64,000 nt of DNA from Mesorhizobium huakuii (GCF_014189455.1 NZ_CP050296.1:5576001-5640000); one strand, 5' to 3'. Numbered from the stretch's first letter, positions 25,055 through 35,628 are shown. A program made the numbers and translations. The notes: generated by a model not told the origin, from the letters alone.

Positions 25055-26098
25055 TCAGATGACGCTGCGGTCGAGAACCATGTCGGCGGGGCCGAAGCGA
25101 TCCTTTGCCGTCAATTGCTGGTGCCAATAGGGGTAGAGCACGGGCGGGCGGCTGACCGCGTCGAGGCGCTGGCGTTCTTCCGGGCTGAGCTCCAGACTTG
25201 CGGCCGCGAGATTGTCCTTGAGCTGGGCGTCGTTGCGGGCGCCGATCACCAGCGAGGAGACGGCGGGGCGGCCAAGCAGCCAGGCAAGCGCCACCTGTGC
25301 TGCCGACACGCCGCGGGCCTTGCCGATCTCGACCAGCACATCGACGATCCGCCAGAGCCGGTCCTCGTCGCGGATCGGCGGTTCCGACCAGCCAGCGAGC
25401 TGCCGCGCGGTCGGGCTGTCGCGGTGGTATTTGCCGGACAGCAAGCCGCCGGCGAGCGGGCTCCAGACCAGCACGCCCAACCCCTGGTCGACCGAGATCG
25501 GCAGCAGTTCATATTCGGCCTCGCGGGCCTCCAGCGTGTAGTGGATCTGCTGGGTGACGAAGCGCTGCTGGTGGCGGCTGTCGCTGATGGCGAGCCCCTT
25601 CATCACCTGCCAGCCGGACCAGTTGGAGCAGCCGATATGGCGCACCTTGCCCTGGCTGACCAAAGTGTCGAGCGCGGCGATGGTTTCCTCGACCGGGGTA
25701 AGGCCGTCCCACTGGTGGACGAAATAGATGTCGATGACGTCGGTCTTCAGCCGCTTCAGGCTCTTCTCGCACTCACGGATCAGATGGTGGCGCGACAGGC
25801 CTTCGTCGTTAGGCCCGCTGCCGATCCGCATGCGTGCCTTGGACGCGATCAGCACGTCGTTCTTGCGCTTGCCGCCGAGCGCCTCGCCGATGATCTCCTC
25901 CGACAAGCCGTTCGAATAGACATTGGCGGTGTCGATGAGGTTGATGCCGGCGTCGATGCACATGTCGATCATGCGCTTGGCTTCGGCAAGATCGCTGTTG
26001 CCGACCGCGGCGAACGGGCCTGCGCCGCCGAAGGTCATGGTGCCCAAAGTCAGTGTCGAAACCTTCAGGCCGGAACGGCCAAGGGTGCGGTATTCCAT
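25055..26098 (-). CDS. aldo/keto reductase
   Basis: 347 aa NADPH-dependent oxidoreductase of the (beta/alpha)8 barrel type. The catalytic tetrad is visible as D and Y in LIDTANVYSNG, K in LIASKARM and H in IYFVHQWDG. The length and the GLSEEIIGEAL and RHIGCSNWSGWQ segments fit the AKR11/YdhF-like subgroup. Substrate unknown. A GAGGA ribosome site precedes ATG 26098. It is divergent from ppk2 with a 280-base gap in which I see no repeat or clear operator. Confidence 0.92.
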   Translation of the reverse strand: MEYRTLGRSGLKVSTLTLGTMTFGGAGPFAAVGNSDLAEAKRMIDMCIDAGINLIDTANVYSNGLSEEIIGEALGGKRKNDVLIASKARMRIGSGPNDEGLSRHHLIRECEKSLKRLKTDVIDIYFVHQWDGLTPVEETIAALDTLVSQGKVRHIGCSNWSGWQVMKGLAISDSRHQQRFVTQQIHYTLEAREAEYELLPISVDQGLGVLVWSPLAGGLLSGKYHRDSPTARQLAGWSEPPIRDEDRLWRIVDVLVEIGKARGVSAAQVALAWLLGRPAVSSLVIGARNDAQLKDNLAAASLELSPEERQRLDAVSRPPVLYPYWHQQLTAKDRFGPADMVLDRSVI

Positions 26099-26379
26099 GT
26101 TAGTCCTCGCGATTGTGTTGAATGGGGGCGCCGCCGAAGGGCCGCCCGGAATGCGACCCGGGATTTGTAGGACAATTTGGCCGCCTTGTCGCCATGCCAG
26201 GACGGCGGATCAATCATACCTCGCGGGATTTGTGGCGACGGCGATCGCGCTTGGGCTGCAATAAAACCGTCACTGCCGGCCTATATTGAATTCGGCTAAG
26301 GTGTTTCCATTCCAGGCCGCAGGCCAGCAGTTTGGGGTGCCGGACATGAACCGACAGGCTTGCAAGCGGAGCGACCGAT

Positions 26380-27300
26380 ATGACCGAGCTAAGACAGAAT
26401 TCTCCCGCCAAGGACTGGCTCGAAGCCGAGCTCGCCGACACGCTCGACGAAGATTATGAGCTTGAACTGTCGGAGCCGGCGCTGTCGATGGAGATCGCCA
26501 AGATCTACAAGAACGCGCATCCGCCTTCGATCGACCGCATGCAATATTTTCGCGACCTGATCACCTTGCAATCCGAGCTGATCAAGCTGCAGTCCTGGGT
26601 CGCCTACCACAAGAAGAAGCTGGTGGTGATTTTTGAGGGCCGCGACTCTGCCGGCAAAGGTGGCGTCATCAAGCGCATCACCCAGCGGCTCAATCCGCGC
26701 ATCGCCCGTGTCGTGGCGCTGCCGGCGCCGACCGAGCGCGAGAAGTCGCAATGGTATTTCCAGCGCTATGTGCCGCATCTGCCGGCAGGTGGCGAGATCG
26801 TGCTGTTCGACCGCTCTTGGTACAACCGCTCCGGCGTCGAGCGGGTGATGGGATTTGCCGATGGCGGGCAGGTCGAGGAATTTTTCCGCGACGTGCCCGA
26901 GTTCGAGCGCATGCTGGTGCGCTCGGGCATCACCGTGGTCAAATACTGGTTCTCGATCACCGATGAGGAACAGCAGATGCGCTTCCTGATGCGCATCCAC
27001 GATCCGATGAAGCAGTGGAAGCTGTCGCCGATGGATTTGCAGTCGCGCGTGCGCTGGGAGCAGTACACCAAGGCCAAGGAAGAGACCTTCGCCCGCACCA
27101 ACATTCCCGAGGCGCCCTGGTTCATCGTTGAAGGCAACGACAAGAAGCGCGCGCGGCTGAACTGCATCGATCATCTGCTCAAGCAGATGCCGTATGAAGA
27201 GGTGCCGCACGAGGAGATCACGCTGCCGGAACGCGTCTTCAACCCCGAATACGAGCGCCAGACGCTGCCACGCGAGCTTTACGTGCCGGAGAAGTATTGA
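26380..27300 (+). CDS. ppk2: polyphosphate kinase 2
   Basis: 306 aa PPK2-family kinase that transfers phosphate between polyphosphate and nucleotides. Walker A is EGRDSAGKGG (about residues 86-95), the Walker B/lid segment is LFDRSWYNRSGVERVMGF (about 142), and the WKLSPMD and RVRWEQYTKAKEE motifs are present. A single PPK2 domain with an N-terminal extension of about 60 residues is typical of the SMc02148-like PA0141/ADP-phosphorylating class in rhizobia; which nucleotide it prefers is not certain. The ribosome site GGAG precedes the ATG. Confidence 0.95.
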   Translation: MTELRQNSPAKDWLEAELADTLDEDYELELSEPALSMEIAKIYKNAHPPSIDRMQYFRDLITLQSELIKLQSWVAYHKKKLVVIFEGRDSAGKGGVIKRITQRLNPRIARVVALPAPTEREKSQWYFQRYVPHLPAGGEIVLFDRSWYNRSGVERVMGFADGGQVEEFFRDVPEFERMLVRSGITVVKYWFSITDEEQQMRFLMRIHDPMKQWKLSPMDLQSRVRWEQYTKAKEETFARTNIPEAPWFIVEGNDKKRARLNCIDHLLKQMPYEEVPHEEITLPERVFNPEYERQTLPRELYVPEKY

Positions 27301-27565
27301 GCATTTTTTTCGTTCTCCCCGTTCACGGGGAGGTGAGGAGTGGTCTGCGCTGCAGACGAAAAGCCAACTGCTTGGCTTTTCGAACGACGAACGCCGAAGG
27401 GCGGATGAGGAGCAGCGCCAGCGTCGAAAGTTGAGCTTGGCCATTCTTCAACAGTATGCGATCGCTGGCGTCGTCGGCAGCGCAAACCTTCCAAACGTCA
27501 GCGCCGCCCCTCATTGCCCTGCCGGGCATTTCTCCCCGTATAGTGACGGGGAGAAAGAGCTCTCG
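27301..27565. repeat. mosaic palindromic intergenic element
   Basis: 265 bases without a gene, made of inverted modules. There is a CTCCCCG/CGGGGAG hairpin at 27315-27332, a CGAAAAGCC/GGCTTTTCG hairpin at 27357-27382, and a closing TTTCTCCCCGT/ACGGGGAGAAA hairpin at 27529-27556. Both edges carry the same TTCTCCCC motif as the element at 5901. This is the layout of rhizobial mosaic elements. It lies between convergent ppk2 and a reductase gene and probably acts as their terminator. Confidence 0.8.
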
Positions 27566-28213
27566 CTACGCCCGCTTGATCAGCACATGCGTGGCAAGCG
27601 CCGTCGCCACCTGCTCGGTGCATTGATAGCCAAGCTTCAGCATATCCAGGCCGGCAAACAGGTGCTCGCCCTTGCCAAGCAACACCGGCGAGATTGCCAG
27701 ATGCATCTCGTCGATCAACCTCTCTTGCAGATACTGCCGGATGGTGGCGACGCCGCCGCCAACCCGCACATCCTTGCCATCAGCCGCCGCCTTCGCCTGC
27801 TTGAGCGCCGAATGGATGCCGTTGGTCACAAAATAAAACTTCGTGCCGCCTTCCATCGTGATCGGTGCCCGCTCGTGCTGCGTCAGCACGAAGACCGGCA
27901 CATGGTACGGCGGGTTGTCGCCCCACCAGCCTTTCCAGCTGTCGTCAGGCCAGTCGCCGCGGATCGGCCCGAACATGTTGCGGCCAAGGATCCAGGCGCC
28001 GACATTTTCGAAGCTGCGCGCCGCGAACGCCTCGTTGATATCGGTGGTGCCGCCATCTTGTCCGAGCACCATCTCACGGAAGGTGCGGGTGCCGACAAAC
28101 CACTTGTGCAAGGATTGCCCACCAACGCCGAGCGGATTTTGCAGATCCTGATCGGGACCGGCGCCATAGCCGTCGAGCGACAGGGTGAAAGCGTTGACGC
28201 GAAGTTTGGACAT
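27566..28213 (-). CDS. dihydrofolate reductase-like (RibD C-terminal domain) protein
   Basis: 215 aa of the RibD_C/DHFR fold (PF01872). It starts VNAFTLSLDGYGAGPDQDLQNPLGVGG and contains AWILGRNMFG, the NADPH-binding DVRVGGGVATIRQYLQERLIDEMHLAISPVLLGKGEHLF and the terminal strand. Such YwjB/YyaP-like reductases are of unknown substrate and are not classical folate enzymes. A perfect AGGAGG ribosome site precedes ATG 28213. It is not next to riboflavin or folate genes. Confidence 0.88.
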   Translation of the reverse strand: MSKLRVNAFTLSLDGYGAGPDQDLQNPLGVGGQSLHKWFVGTRTFREMVLGQDGGTTDINEAFAARSFENVGAWILGRNMFGPIRGDWPDDSWKGWWGDNPPYHVPVFVLTQHERAPITMEGGTKFYFVTNGIHSALKQAKAAADGKDVRVGGGVATIRQYLQERLIDEMHLAISPVLLGKGEHLFAGLDMLKLGYQCTEQVATALATHVLIKRA

Positions 28214-28384
28214 GGAGCCTCCTAACCAATTATGTCTGCAGCCGGTTTCTTGTAGCAAACCGATTGCAATTCGCAAGCGGTATTCCTCACAATGCAGACA
28301 CGTCCTGACAACGTCGCCAAGTGACGTCCGAACTGTTCCGTGTTGATGCGCTGGGGTGGCCGCCGAAGCAGACGCAATATGAGG

Positions 28385-28927
28385 CTATTCGCCGGTGCGT
28401 TCCATGAAGCGGATGTGGTTGCTGAACGGGTCGATGACCTCGACCGTCAGCCGTCCATCCTCCTGTTCCAGACCAGGCTTCATGTAGCGGTAGTCCTTGG
28501 CCGCAAGCTGTTTGTGAAAGTCGCGGATACCTTTCATGTACACAACCATGTTGCCGCCCGGCGTCGCGTCGCCGGCATGTTCGGACAGGTGCAGCACAAG
28601 GTTGCCGCGCGACACCTGCGTGTAAAGCGGGAAGTTCTCGCCGTAGCGGTGCTCCCAGTCCACGGCGAAGCCGAGGTAGCCGAGATAGAATTCGTGCGCC
28701 TTGGCGACGTCGAAGATGCGTACGATCGGCGCCGTCCGCTCGAAAATGATCGTTTCCTGCCGGGCCGGCAGCGCTTCGATTTTCGCCGACAGGATGTTCC
28801 AGGTCGCCAGTCCGAACTGGCGCGCGACGATCTCCAGGGCCTCGCTGTGGCTGATCGTCAGGTCGCGGGCGGCAAGCGCCTCCCGCATGGCTTTCGCCAT
28901 GGTCTTGGCATTACGATAGGCAAGCAT
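28385..28927 (-). CDS. glyoxalase superfamily protein with N-terminal helical extension
   Basis: 180 aa. Residues 1-55 form a helical domain (MLAYRNAKTMAKAMREALAARDLTISHSEALEIVARQFGLATWN) found in a subset of bleomycin-resistance-like proteins. Residues about 62-178 make a VOC fold, with VRIFDVAKAHEFYLGYLGFAVDWEHRY, LHLSEHAGDATPGG and the terminal VEVIDPFSNHIRF. Metal ligand candidates are His in VLHLSEH and Glu in VEVIDP. The substrate is unknown. Confidence 0.85.
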   Translation of the reverse strand: MLAYRNAKTMAKAMREALAARDLTISHSEALEIVARQFGLATWNILSAKIEALPARQETIIFERTAPIVRIFDVAKAHEFYLGYLGFAVDWEHRYGENFPLYTQVSRGNLVLHLSEHAGDATPGGNMVVYMKGIRDFHKQLAAKDYRYMKPGLEQEDGRLTVEVIDPFSNHIRFMERTGE

Positions 28928-29184
28928 GTCCGCTTCCTCGGGTCACGGCGAAGTCTTCGTCAGTGCCCGCATTGCCGACGCCTTCGCCCGACGGTGAAAC
29001 GGGTCAGGAAGCACCCTCTGGAGGCGTTCGCCATACCTCTTGGCGAGGTGCGGGCTGCCGGTCGCCTCCGACCGTGCCGCCATCATAGCCGGGTCACGCT
29101 GATCTTGTCAGCGCAAAAAATCGGTTGGATTTGCGGAATGTGGCACGCTCTCGGTCGCAGGGCCACGTGCCAAGGGGCGAAAAA

Positions 29185-30393
29185 CTATTCCATCGACAGG
29201 ATGAGATTGCGCACAACCGGATAGATTTCGCGCTCCCAGCGTTTGCCGTTGAAGACGCCATAATGGCCCACATTGGCTTGCAGGTGATGGCGTTTGAGAT
29301 GCGGACGCAGTGACCGGCACAATTCATGCGCGGCCGAAGTCTGTCCGAGTGCGCAGATATCGTCGCGCCCGCCTTCGACGGTGAGCAGCGCGGTGTTGCG
29401 GATCGCGCCCGGATCGACCAGGCTGCCACGGAAAGTGTAGGTCCCGGTGGCGATCTCCGCCTTCTGGAACACGCGGTCTATGGTCTCGATATAGAATTCC
29501 TCGGTGAGGTCGAGCACCGCCAGATACTCGTCATAGAAAGTCTTGATCTTCTCGGCCTCGGCGGTCTCGCCGGCGGCCAGATGGTCGTGCAGTTTACGGT
29601 GCGCTTTCGTGTGCCGGTCCACGTTCATACCCATGAACGCGGCAAGCTGGAGAAAGCCTGGATAGACCCGGCGCCCACCGCCGGCATGGCGCCAGGGCAC
29701 ACGCGAGATGACGGAATTCTGGAACCAGGACAGCGACTTGCTGACGGCGAATTCGTTGACCTTGGTAGGACTTTCGCGCGGATCGATCGGACCCGCCATC
29801 AGCGTCATCGAGCGCGGCGTCGCCGGATGCCCGTCCTCGGACATGATGGCAACGGCGGCAAGCGCCTGGACGCAGGGCTGGCAAACCGCCAGGATGTGTG
29901 CGCCCGGGCCGATCGCCTGCAGGAAGCGAATGATGTAGTCGACATAGTCGTCCACACCGAAGCGGCCGGCGACAAGCGGCACGTCGCGGGCATTGGCCCA
30001 GTCTGTGATATAGACTTCGTGGTCGGCCAGAAGTGTCGTCACCGTGCCGCGCAGCAGCGTCGAGAAATGGCCCGACAACGGCGCAATCACCATCACCCGC
30101 GGCTGGCGCGTATCCATATCCTTGGCGAAGCGCAAAAGCTTGCCGAATGGCAGGTCGAGCGCCGTTTCGACGCTGACAGGCACATCGCGATTGCCGACCC
30201 TGACGGATTTGATGTCGAAATCCGGCCGTGCATGGGTGAGCTTAAGCCGGGCGATCATCTCCAGCCCGGCGGCCAGGCGTTGTTTCAAGCCGTCGCCCGA
30301 GACCATGCCGCCCATCTTCGAGCGCATCAGATCGGCGAAAAAGCGCGTCGGGGCGATAATGTCGTCCTGAAGCTGGTAGGCCTGGTACAGCAT
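29185..30393 (-). CDS. phaZ: intracellular polyhydroxybutyrate depolymerase
   Basis: 402 aa. The PHB_depo C-terminal family (PF06850) is recognised from LLRFAKDM..QPRVMVIAPLSGHFSTLLRGTV, DWANARDVPL, ILAVCQPCVQALAAVA (the nucleophile position holds Cys as in Cupriavidus PhaZ1), the Asp in TVEGGRDDICALGQT and the His in ANVGHYGVFNGKRW. It degrades stored PHB granules, an important carbon reserve in rhizobia. The start at 30393 (MLYQAYQLQDD) matches the usual N-terminus; an in-frame ATG lies 8 codons upstream. Confidence 0.92.
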   Translation of the reverse strand: MLYQAYQLQDDIIAPTRFFADLMRSKMGGMVSGDGLKQRLAAGLEMIARLKLTHARPDFDIKSVRVGNRDVPVSVETALDLPFGKLLRFAKDMDTRQPRVMVIAPLSGHFSTLLRGTVTTLLADHEVYITDWANARDVPLVAGRFGVDDYVDYIIRFLQAIGPGAHILAVCQPCVQALAAVAIMSEDGHPATPRSMTLMAGPIDPRESPTKVNEFAVSKSLSWFQNSVISRVPWRHAGGGRRVYPGFLQLAAFMGMNVDRHTKAHRKLHDHLAAGETAEAEKIKTFYDEYLAVLDLTEEFYIETIDRVFQKAEIATGTYTFRGSLVDPGAIRNTALLTVEGGRDDICALGQTSAAHELCRSLRPHLKRHHLQANVGHYGVFNGKRWEREIYPVVRNLILSME

Positions 30394-30503
30394 CGAATAC
30401 GTCCCATTCCCAGCGGCCATGTGGCAGTGCAAAAAAATCTAGTGCAAAATTTTGTGCATTGCGAGAGGATTGTTGCCGGCAAAGGGCTCGGAGGGTCGAC
30501 GGC

Positions 30504-31199
30504 ATGACAAAGGTGGCCAGGATTAAGGCGCCCGTGGCTAAGGCGGCCAAGGCCATGTTGACGATCTCGTCGAAGAACTATTCGTCCTGGTCGCTGCGCG
30601 GCTGGCTGCTCTGCCGCATGGCCGGGCTGGAGTTCGAGGAAAAGCGCGTCGACATCGATGATGCCGGGCAGCGGCAGGAGTTGCTGCTGCTGTCGCCATC
30701 GGTTCTGGTACCGCGTCTGACCCATGACGGGGTGACGGTGTGGGACACGCTGGCAATCGCTGAATACCTGGCCGAGACCATGCCGGGAGCGGGGCTCCTG
30801 CCGGCCGACCGCGTCGCGCGCGCCCATTGCCGCGCCGTGTCTGGCGAGATGCATTCGGGTTTTCACAATTTGCGCTCGGCGCTACCGATGAGCCTGAAGG
30901 CCAGGCACAAGAGCTTCAAGATATTTTCGGGCGCGCGCCCGGATGTGGAGCGGATCAAGACGATCTGGTCCGAATGCCTCCAGGCCTATGGCGGTCCCTG
31001 GCTGTTCGGCGCGTCGCCGACCGTGGCCGACGCGATGTATGCGCCGGTCTGCACCCGTTTTCGCACCTACGCGGTTGAGCTCGAACCACCGCTCGCCGGC
31101 TATTGCGATGCGATCCTCGCCTGGCCGCTGATGCAGGAGTGGACGCAAGACGCACTGGCCGAGCCCGAGGATATCATCGAACTCGACGTGGAGTTTTGA
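30504..31199 (+). CDS. glutathione S-transferase family protein
   Basis: 231 aa. The thioredoxin-like N-terminal domain shows ISSKNYSSWSLRGWLLCRMAGLEFEE with a Ser-rich active-site region, VPRLTHDGVTVWDTLAIAEYLAE (the cis-Pro and the glutathione gamma-glutamyl contact), then the all-helical C-terminal domain with the N-capping GASPTVADAMYAPV. Substrate unknown. GGAGGG precedes the ATG at 30504. It is divergent from phaZ. Confidence 0.88.
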   Translation: MTKVARIKAPVAKAAKAMLTISSKNYSSWSLRGWLLCRMAGLEFEEKRVDIDDAGQRQELLLLSPSVLVPRLTHDGVTVWDTLAIAEYLAETMPGAGLLPADRVARAHCRAVSGEMHSGFHNLRSALPMSLKARHKSFKIFSGARPDVERIKTIWSECLQAYGGPWLFGASPTVADAMYAPVCTRFRTYAVELEPPLAGYCDAILAWPLMQEWTQDALAEPEDIIELDVEF

Positions 31200-31223
31200 A
31201 ACGATAGGAGTAGAAGGGCGCTG

Positions 31224-32255
<1,032 letters not shown>

Positions 32256-32344
32256 TGCCAAAACTCTCGTTTGGCGGCTTTTACCACGAGCCCTTGCCGC
32301 TGACCAATGCGACACGATTGTGCCAGAGGCAAAGCCGCCACCTT

Positions 32345-33166
32345 TCAGGGCGGCCCATTCCCCGAAAGAATCTGTGCCGCGCCGCCGATTGCCACGCGAA
32401 ATGCCTCGTCGAAGCTGACGCCACGTACCTGCCAGCGATAGGTCTCACCATTATTGGCCAGTCGCCAATCGGCGATCCAGCCGAGTTCCTTGTCGCTCCA
32501 TACGATGCTGCCGACGAGCGCTTGCGCGCCGCCGGCCTGTTTGGCCAGCCGGTCCAGCCTTGCCATGTCTTCAGAGCGCAGCACTTTATCGCCCAGGTCG
32601 GCTATCTGCGCAGCCTTCGGAAACGCGATATGCATCAACAGCGGATCGGCGGCATTGGCGAAGGACTCGCGCATCGTCTCGCCACGGTCCTCCTCGGCGC
32701 TTAGCAAAAAATGCCGAGCGCCCTGTTCGGTGCTGAGAAAGACGGCAAGCGTCGGTCGCTCGCCAAGCCAGGGCTTGCTGCCGAGCTGTGCCAGCAGCTT
32801 GTCGACCGTGGCGGGCTTGTAGAGACAGGTCAGATCATGCGGCCGGTCATGCGTGCCTTGCTCGTCATGGATCGGAATGCCCTCCAGCCGGTCGTGGTAG
32901 CGGAAGGCGTCGACGAAACTGCCGGCCTTGTCGCGCAGTGCCAGCATTTCCGGCTTTTTCGGCAGGCGCTGATCGCCCGAAACCCTGACCAGCACTCGGT
33001 CCAGGCAATCCCTGAAGCCGATCTGGCGGTTCGCCTCGCCCTGGCCGGTGACGATGGTCTGAGACTGGTACAGTTCGTTCAGCGTGACGGCGACTGCCGG
33101 GCGCGGTGCAAGGCCAACAATTATAAGCCCGATCGTCAAGAGCGCGGCACGAAGAAATCCGGGCAT
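32345..33166 (-). CDS. secreted DUF2066-type protein
   Basis: 273 aa with a signal peptide (MPGFLRAALLTIGLIIVGLAPRPAVA). The mature part has VTLNELYQSQTIVTGQGEANRQIGFRDCLDRVLVRVSGDQRL, a pattern of DUF2066 (PF09839), with the downstream LAVFLSTEQGARHFLLSAEEDRGE. It is periplasmic and of unknown function. The ATG at 33166 was chosen with a GAGGGA site; a TTG two codons upstream is an alternative. It is divergent from the hydroxyisobutyryl-CoA hydrolase gene. Confidence 0.75.
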   Translation of the reverse strand: MPGFLRAALLTIGLIIVGLAPRPAVAVTLNELYQSQTIVTGQGEANRQIGFRDCLDRVLVRVSGDQRLPKKPEMLALRDKAGSFVDAFRYHDRLEGIPIHDEQGTHDRPHDLTCLYKPATVDKLLAQLGSKPWLGERPTLAVFLSTEQGARHFLLSAEEDRGETMRESFANAADPLLMHIAFPKAAQIADLGDKVLRSEDMARLDRLAKQAGGAQALVGSIVWSDKELGWIADWRLANNGETYRWQVRGVSFDEAFRVAIGGAAQILSGNGPP

Positions 33167-33351
33167 GGCCAACTGTCCCTCGAAGCCGTCCGCGCCGCAA
33201 TATCGGCGTGTCGCTTGCTACAGCGGTGATCTTCATAGCATCGGCCACCGCCGGCCGCCAAGACCGCGGGAACAGGCTGCTGCCATTGACGCACCCATGC
33301 GCCGCCTTTAGCACTTCAGTCCCGCAGGCGCGGGGGAGGGATTCTCTGGCG

Positions 33352-34395
33352 ATGGATTTTGGCGGCGGCGACGAGATCCGCTTCGAGCGGCTAGGCAGAG
33401 CCGGTGTCGTCACGCTGACGCGGCCGCAGGCGCTCAATGCCGTCACCCATGGTATGGTCAAGGCGCTGGGCCAAGCCTTGGGTGCGTGGGAGCGCGATGA
33501 CGGCGTGGATGTCGTCCTCGTCAAGGCCGAGGGCAGGGCGTTCTCAGCGGGAGGCGACATCCTGCACATTTACGAGGCCGGTCGGGCTGGAAAGCCGCCG
33601 GTGGAGTTCTTTGCCGATGAGTACCGGCTGAACGCCCGCATCAACAGCTTCAAGAAACCCTATGTGGCACTCATCGACGGCATCGTCATGGGCGGCGGCG
33701 TCGGCATTTCCTTTCACGGCTCGCACCGGGTGATGACAGAAAATGCCCAGTTCGCCATGCCTGAGGTCGGCATCGGCTTTTTCCCGGATGTCGGCGCCAG
33801 CCATCTGCTGCCCGACCTTGGCGGCTCTTTCGGCATGTATCTGGCGCTGACCGGCAACCGCATCCGCTATGGCGATGCGCTGTGGTCGGGGCTGGCCACC
33901 CACACCATCAAGGCCGAAGACCAGGCAAGCTTCCTCGATCAGCTGGTGCTGACCGGCGATCCGGAATCGGTGCTGCGTGGTTTCTTCGTCCAGGCAAAGC
34001 GGGAGACCGACAGGCCGACGCTGGAAGCGATATCGCGCCATTTCAACCAGCCGTCACTGCAGGATGTCGTCCACAGTCTGGATCGGGCGGCAAGCACCGA
34101 CGAGTTCGCGGCCAAGACGCTGGCGACGATCCGCATGCGTTCGCCGACCAGCCTTCGCGTTGCCTGGCGGCAGATCAGCGCCGGGCAGACGCTGTCGATG
34201 GACGACTGCATGAAGATGGAGTTTCGTATCCTCAACCGCATGCTTGCCGGCCACGATTTCTACGAAGGCATCCGCGCGGCCATCATCGACAAGGGATCGA
34301 AGCCGCAATGGCGGCCGGCAAGCCTCGATGCGGTCGGCGAGGCGGATGTCGAGGCCTATTTCGCCCCGCTCGGTGAACGGGAACTGCCGCTATGA
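33352..34395 (+). CDS. 3-hydroxyisobutyryl-CoA hydrolase (enoyl-CoA hydratase/isomerase family)
   Basis: 347 aa crotonase-fold enzyme of the ECH_2 group. FSAGGDILHIYEAG forms the first oxyanion loop, and GIVMGGGVGISFHGSHRVMTENAQFAMPEVGIGFFPDVGASHLLPDL holds the second Gly and the catalytic Glu and Asp seen in HIBCH enzymes of valine catabolism. The C-terminal ECH_2-specific segment RSPTSLRVAWRQISAG is also present. The GGGGGAGGG ribosome site fits ATG 33352. Its TGA overlaps the next ATG (ATGA), so the two genes are coupled. Confidence 0.92.
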   Translation: MDFGGGDEIRFERLGRAGVVTLTRPQALNAVTHGMVKALGQALGAWERDDGVDVVLVKAEGRAFSAGGDILHIYEAGRAGKPPVEFFADEYRLNARINSFKKPYVALIDGIVMGGGVGISFHGSHRVMTENAQFAMPEVGIGFFPDVGASHLLPDLGGSFGMYLALTGNRIRYGDALWSGLATHTIKAEDQASFLDQLVLTGDPESVLRGFFVQAKRETDRPTLEAISRHFNQPSLQDVVHSLDRAASTDEFAAKTLATIRMRSPTSLRVAWRQISAGQTLSMDDCMKMEFRILNRMLAGHDFYEGIRAAIIDKGSKPQWRPASLDAVGEADVEAYFAPLGERELPL

Positions 34396-34814
34396 GCGAG
34401 GTGACGTCGAGACGCATCGTGCTGCAGCCCTCGACGGTCGAGGTGATCTTCGCCTGGTTCCAGCGCGTCATCGCCGGCTACTGCCTGCTGTTCGGCATCC
34501 TCTACTGGATCAAGCTGATCGGCTTCTACCCAGGCCCGCTCTGGCGCTTCGACCTGATGCCCGTGCATTGGCAAGTGGCGGCGGTGATGCTCGCCGTGTT
34601 TTTCCCCTTTGCCGCGGCGGGCTTGTGGATGCTGGCCTCCTGGGGGCCGGTGATCTGGTTCATCTGCGCGGTCACCGAGACCGTCATGTATGCCGGATTT
34701 CCCGAGCTTTTCGGCCATCGCCCGCTGATCGTCGTCTCGCACGCGGCGGTGGCGCTGCTCTACATCGTCTTTCGCGTCGTCATCTGGCTGCAGAAACGCC
34801 CCGTACGGCACTAA
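34392..34814 (+). CDS. small four-helix inner-membrane protein (DUF6163-like)
   Basis: 140 aa with four hydrophobic helices (VIAGYCLLFGILYWIKLIGF, VAAVMLAVFFPFAAAGLWML, WGPVIWFICAVTETVMYAGF, LIVVSHAAVALLYIVFRVVIWL). It is translationally coupled to the upstream hydrolase by a 4-base overlap and precedes ldtR. The pattern fits a rhizobial family that I recall as DUF6163; that name is from memory and uncertain. Function unknown. Confidence 0.75.
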   Translation: MSEVTSRRIVLQPSTVEVIFAWFQRVIAGYCLLFGILYWIKLIGFYPGPLWRFDLMPVHWQVAAVMLAVFFPFAAAGLWMLASWGPVIWFICAVTETVMYAGFPELFGHRPLIVVSHAAVALLYIVFRVVIWLQKRPVRH

Positions 34815-34933
34815 GCCGTTGAGGGCATTGACGACTTGGCAAACGCCGGATTTGAGCCCCGCGAAAGGTGCCTAAGCCTTTAGGTTAATTATCCTTGCTC
34901 GGGTGACCGTTCGTTAAGCCTCTTTCGAAACCT

Positions 34934-34945
34934 CTTACCGGTAAG
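34934..34945. promoter_or_regulatory. palindrome in the ldtR promoter region
   Basis: CTTACCGGTAAG is a perfect 12-base palindrome within the unusually AT-rich 238-base region upstream of ldtR. A MarR-type regulator would be expected to bind such a site, so autoregulation is a possibility; this is inference from position only. Confidence 0.35.
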
Positions 34946-35052
34946 CTCTTGTTAGCCCTAGCGTTTAAGTCGAATTTTATGAGTATTCGATAGTGTCGCG
35001 ATCAAGGTGAAAAACAAAAAATCACCAGGGCGACAAACGAGAGGCAAAGACA

Positions 35053-35568
35053 ATGATCAATTCGCGTCCGGCGGCGAAGACCGCCAACGTATCCGACGAT
35101 CGCCGCGAGGCTATCCGTACCCTGTACATGGAATCGCTGCAGCTCGTCGAGCGGCTGCACCGCCGTCTGCTTGACGTGATCAAGGACGAGTTCGACCGTA
35201 ACGGCCGTTCCGACATCAATGCCATCCAGGCGCTGCTGCTCTTCAACATCGGCAATTCCGAGCTGACCGCCGGCGAACTGCGCTCGCGTGGCTACTATCT
35301 CGGCTCGAACGTCTCCTACAATCTGAAGAAGCTGGTCGATCTCGGCTTCATCAACCACCAGCGCTCGCGCATCGACCGTCGTTCGGTCCGTGTTTCGCTG
35401 ACCCCGAAGGGCAACGAGGTGGCCGACGTCGTCGCTGGTCTCTATGAGCGTCATGTCGGCTCGATCGAACAGGTCGGCGGCATCAACACCGACGAGTTCA
35501 AGCAGATGAACCGCGCCTTGCAGCGGCTCGACCGCTTCTGGAACGACACCATCGCCTACCGGATGTAA
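35053..35568 (+). CDS. ldtR: MarR family transcriptional regulator LdtR
   Basis: 171 aa winged-helix regulator. The recognition region LTAGELRSRGYYLGSNVSYNLKKLVDLGFINHQRSRIDRRSVRVSLTPKGNEVA (about residues 73-125) and the whole length are characteristic of LdtR, described in Liberibacter and Sinorhizobium as a regulator of an L,D-transpeptidase gene. That partner gene is present here about 0.9 kb downstream (36429). GAGAGGCAAAG precedes the ATG. Confidence 0.92.
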   Translation: MINSRPAAKTANVSDDRREAIRTLYMESLQLVERLHRRLLDVIKDEFDRNGRSDINAIQALLLFNIGNSELTAGELRSRGYYLGSNVSYNLKKLVDLGFINHQRSRIDRRSVRVSLTPKGNEVADVVAGLYERHVGSIEQVGGINTDEFKQMNRALQRLDRFWNDTIAYRM

Positions 35569-35628
35569 GGCGCCGCAACGATTTGGCCCGCGCCATAGAA
35601 GCGCGGCCGACTTAGCGACCTTCAGTCA

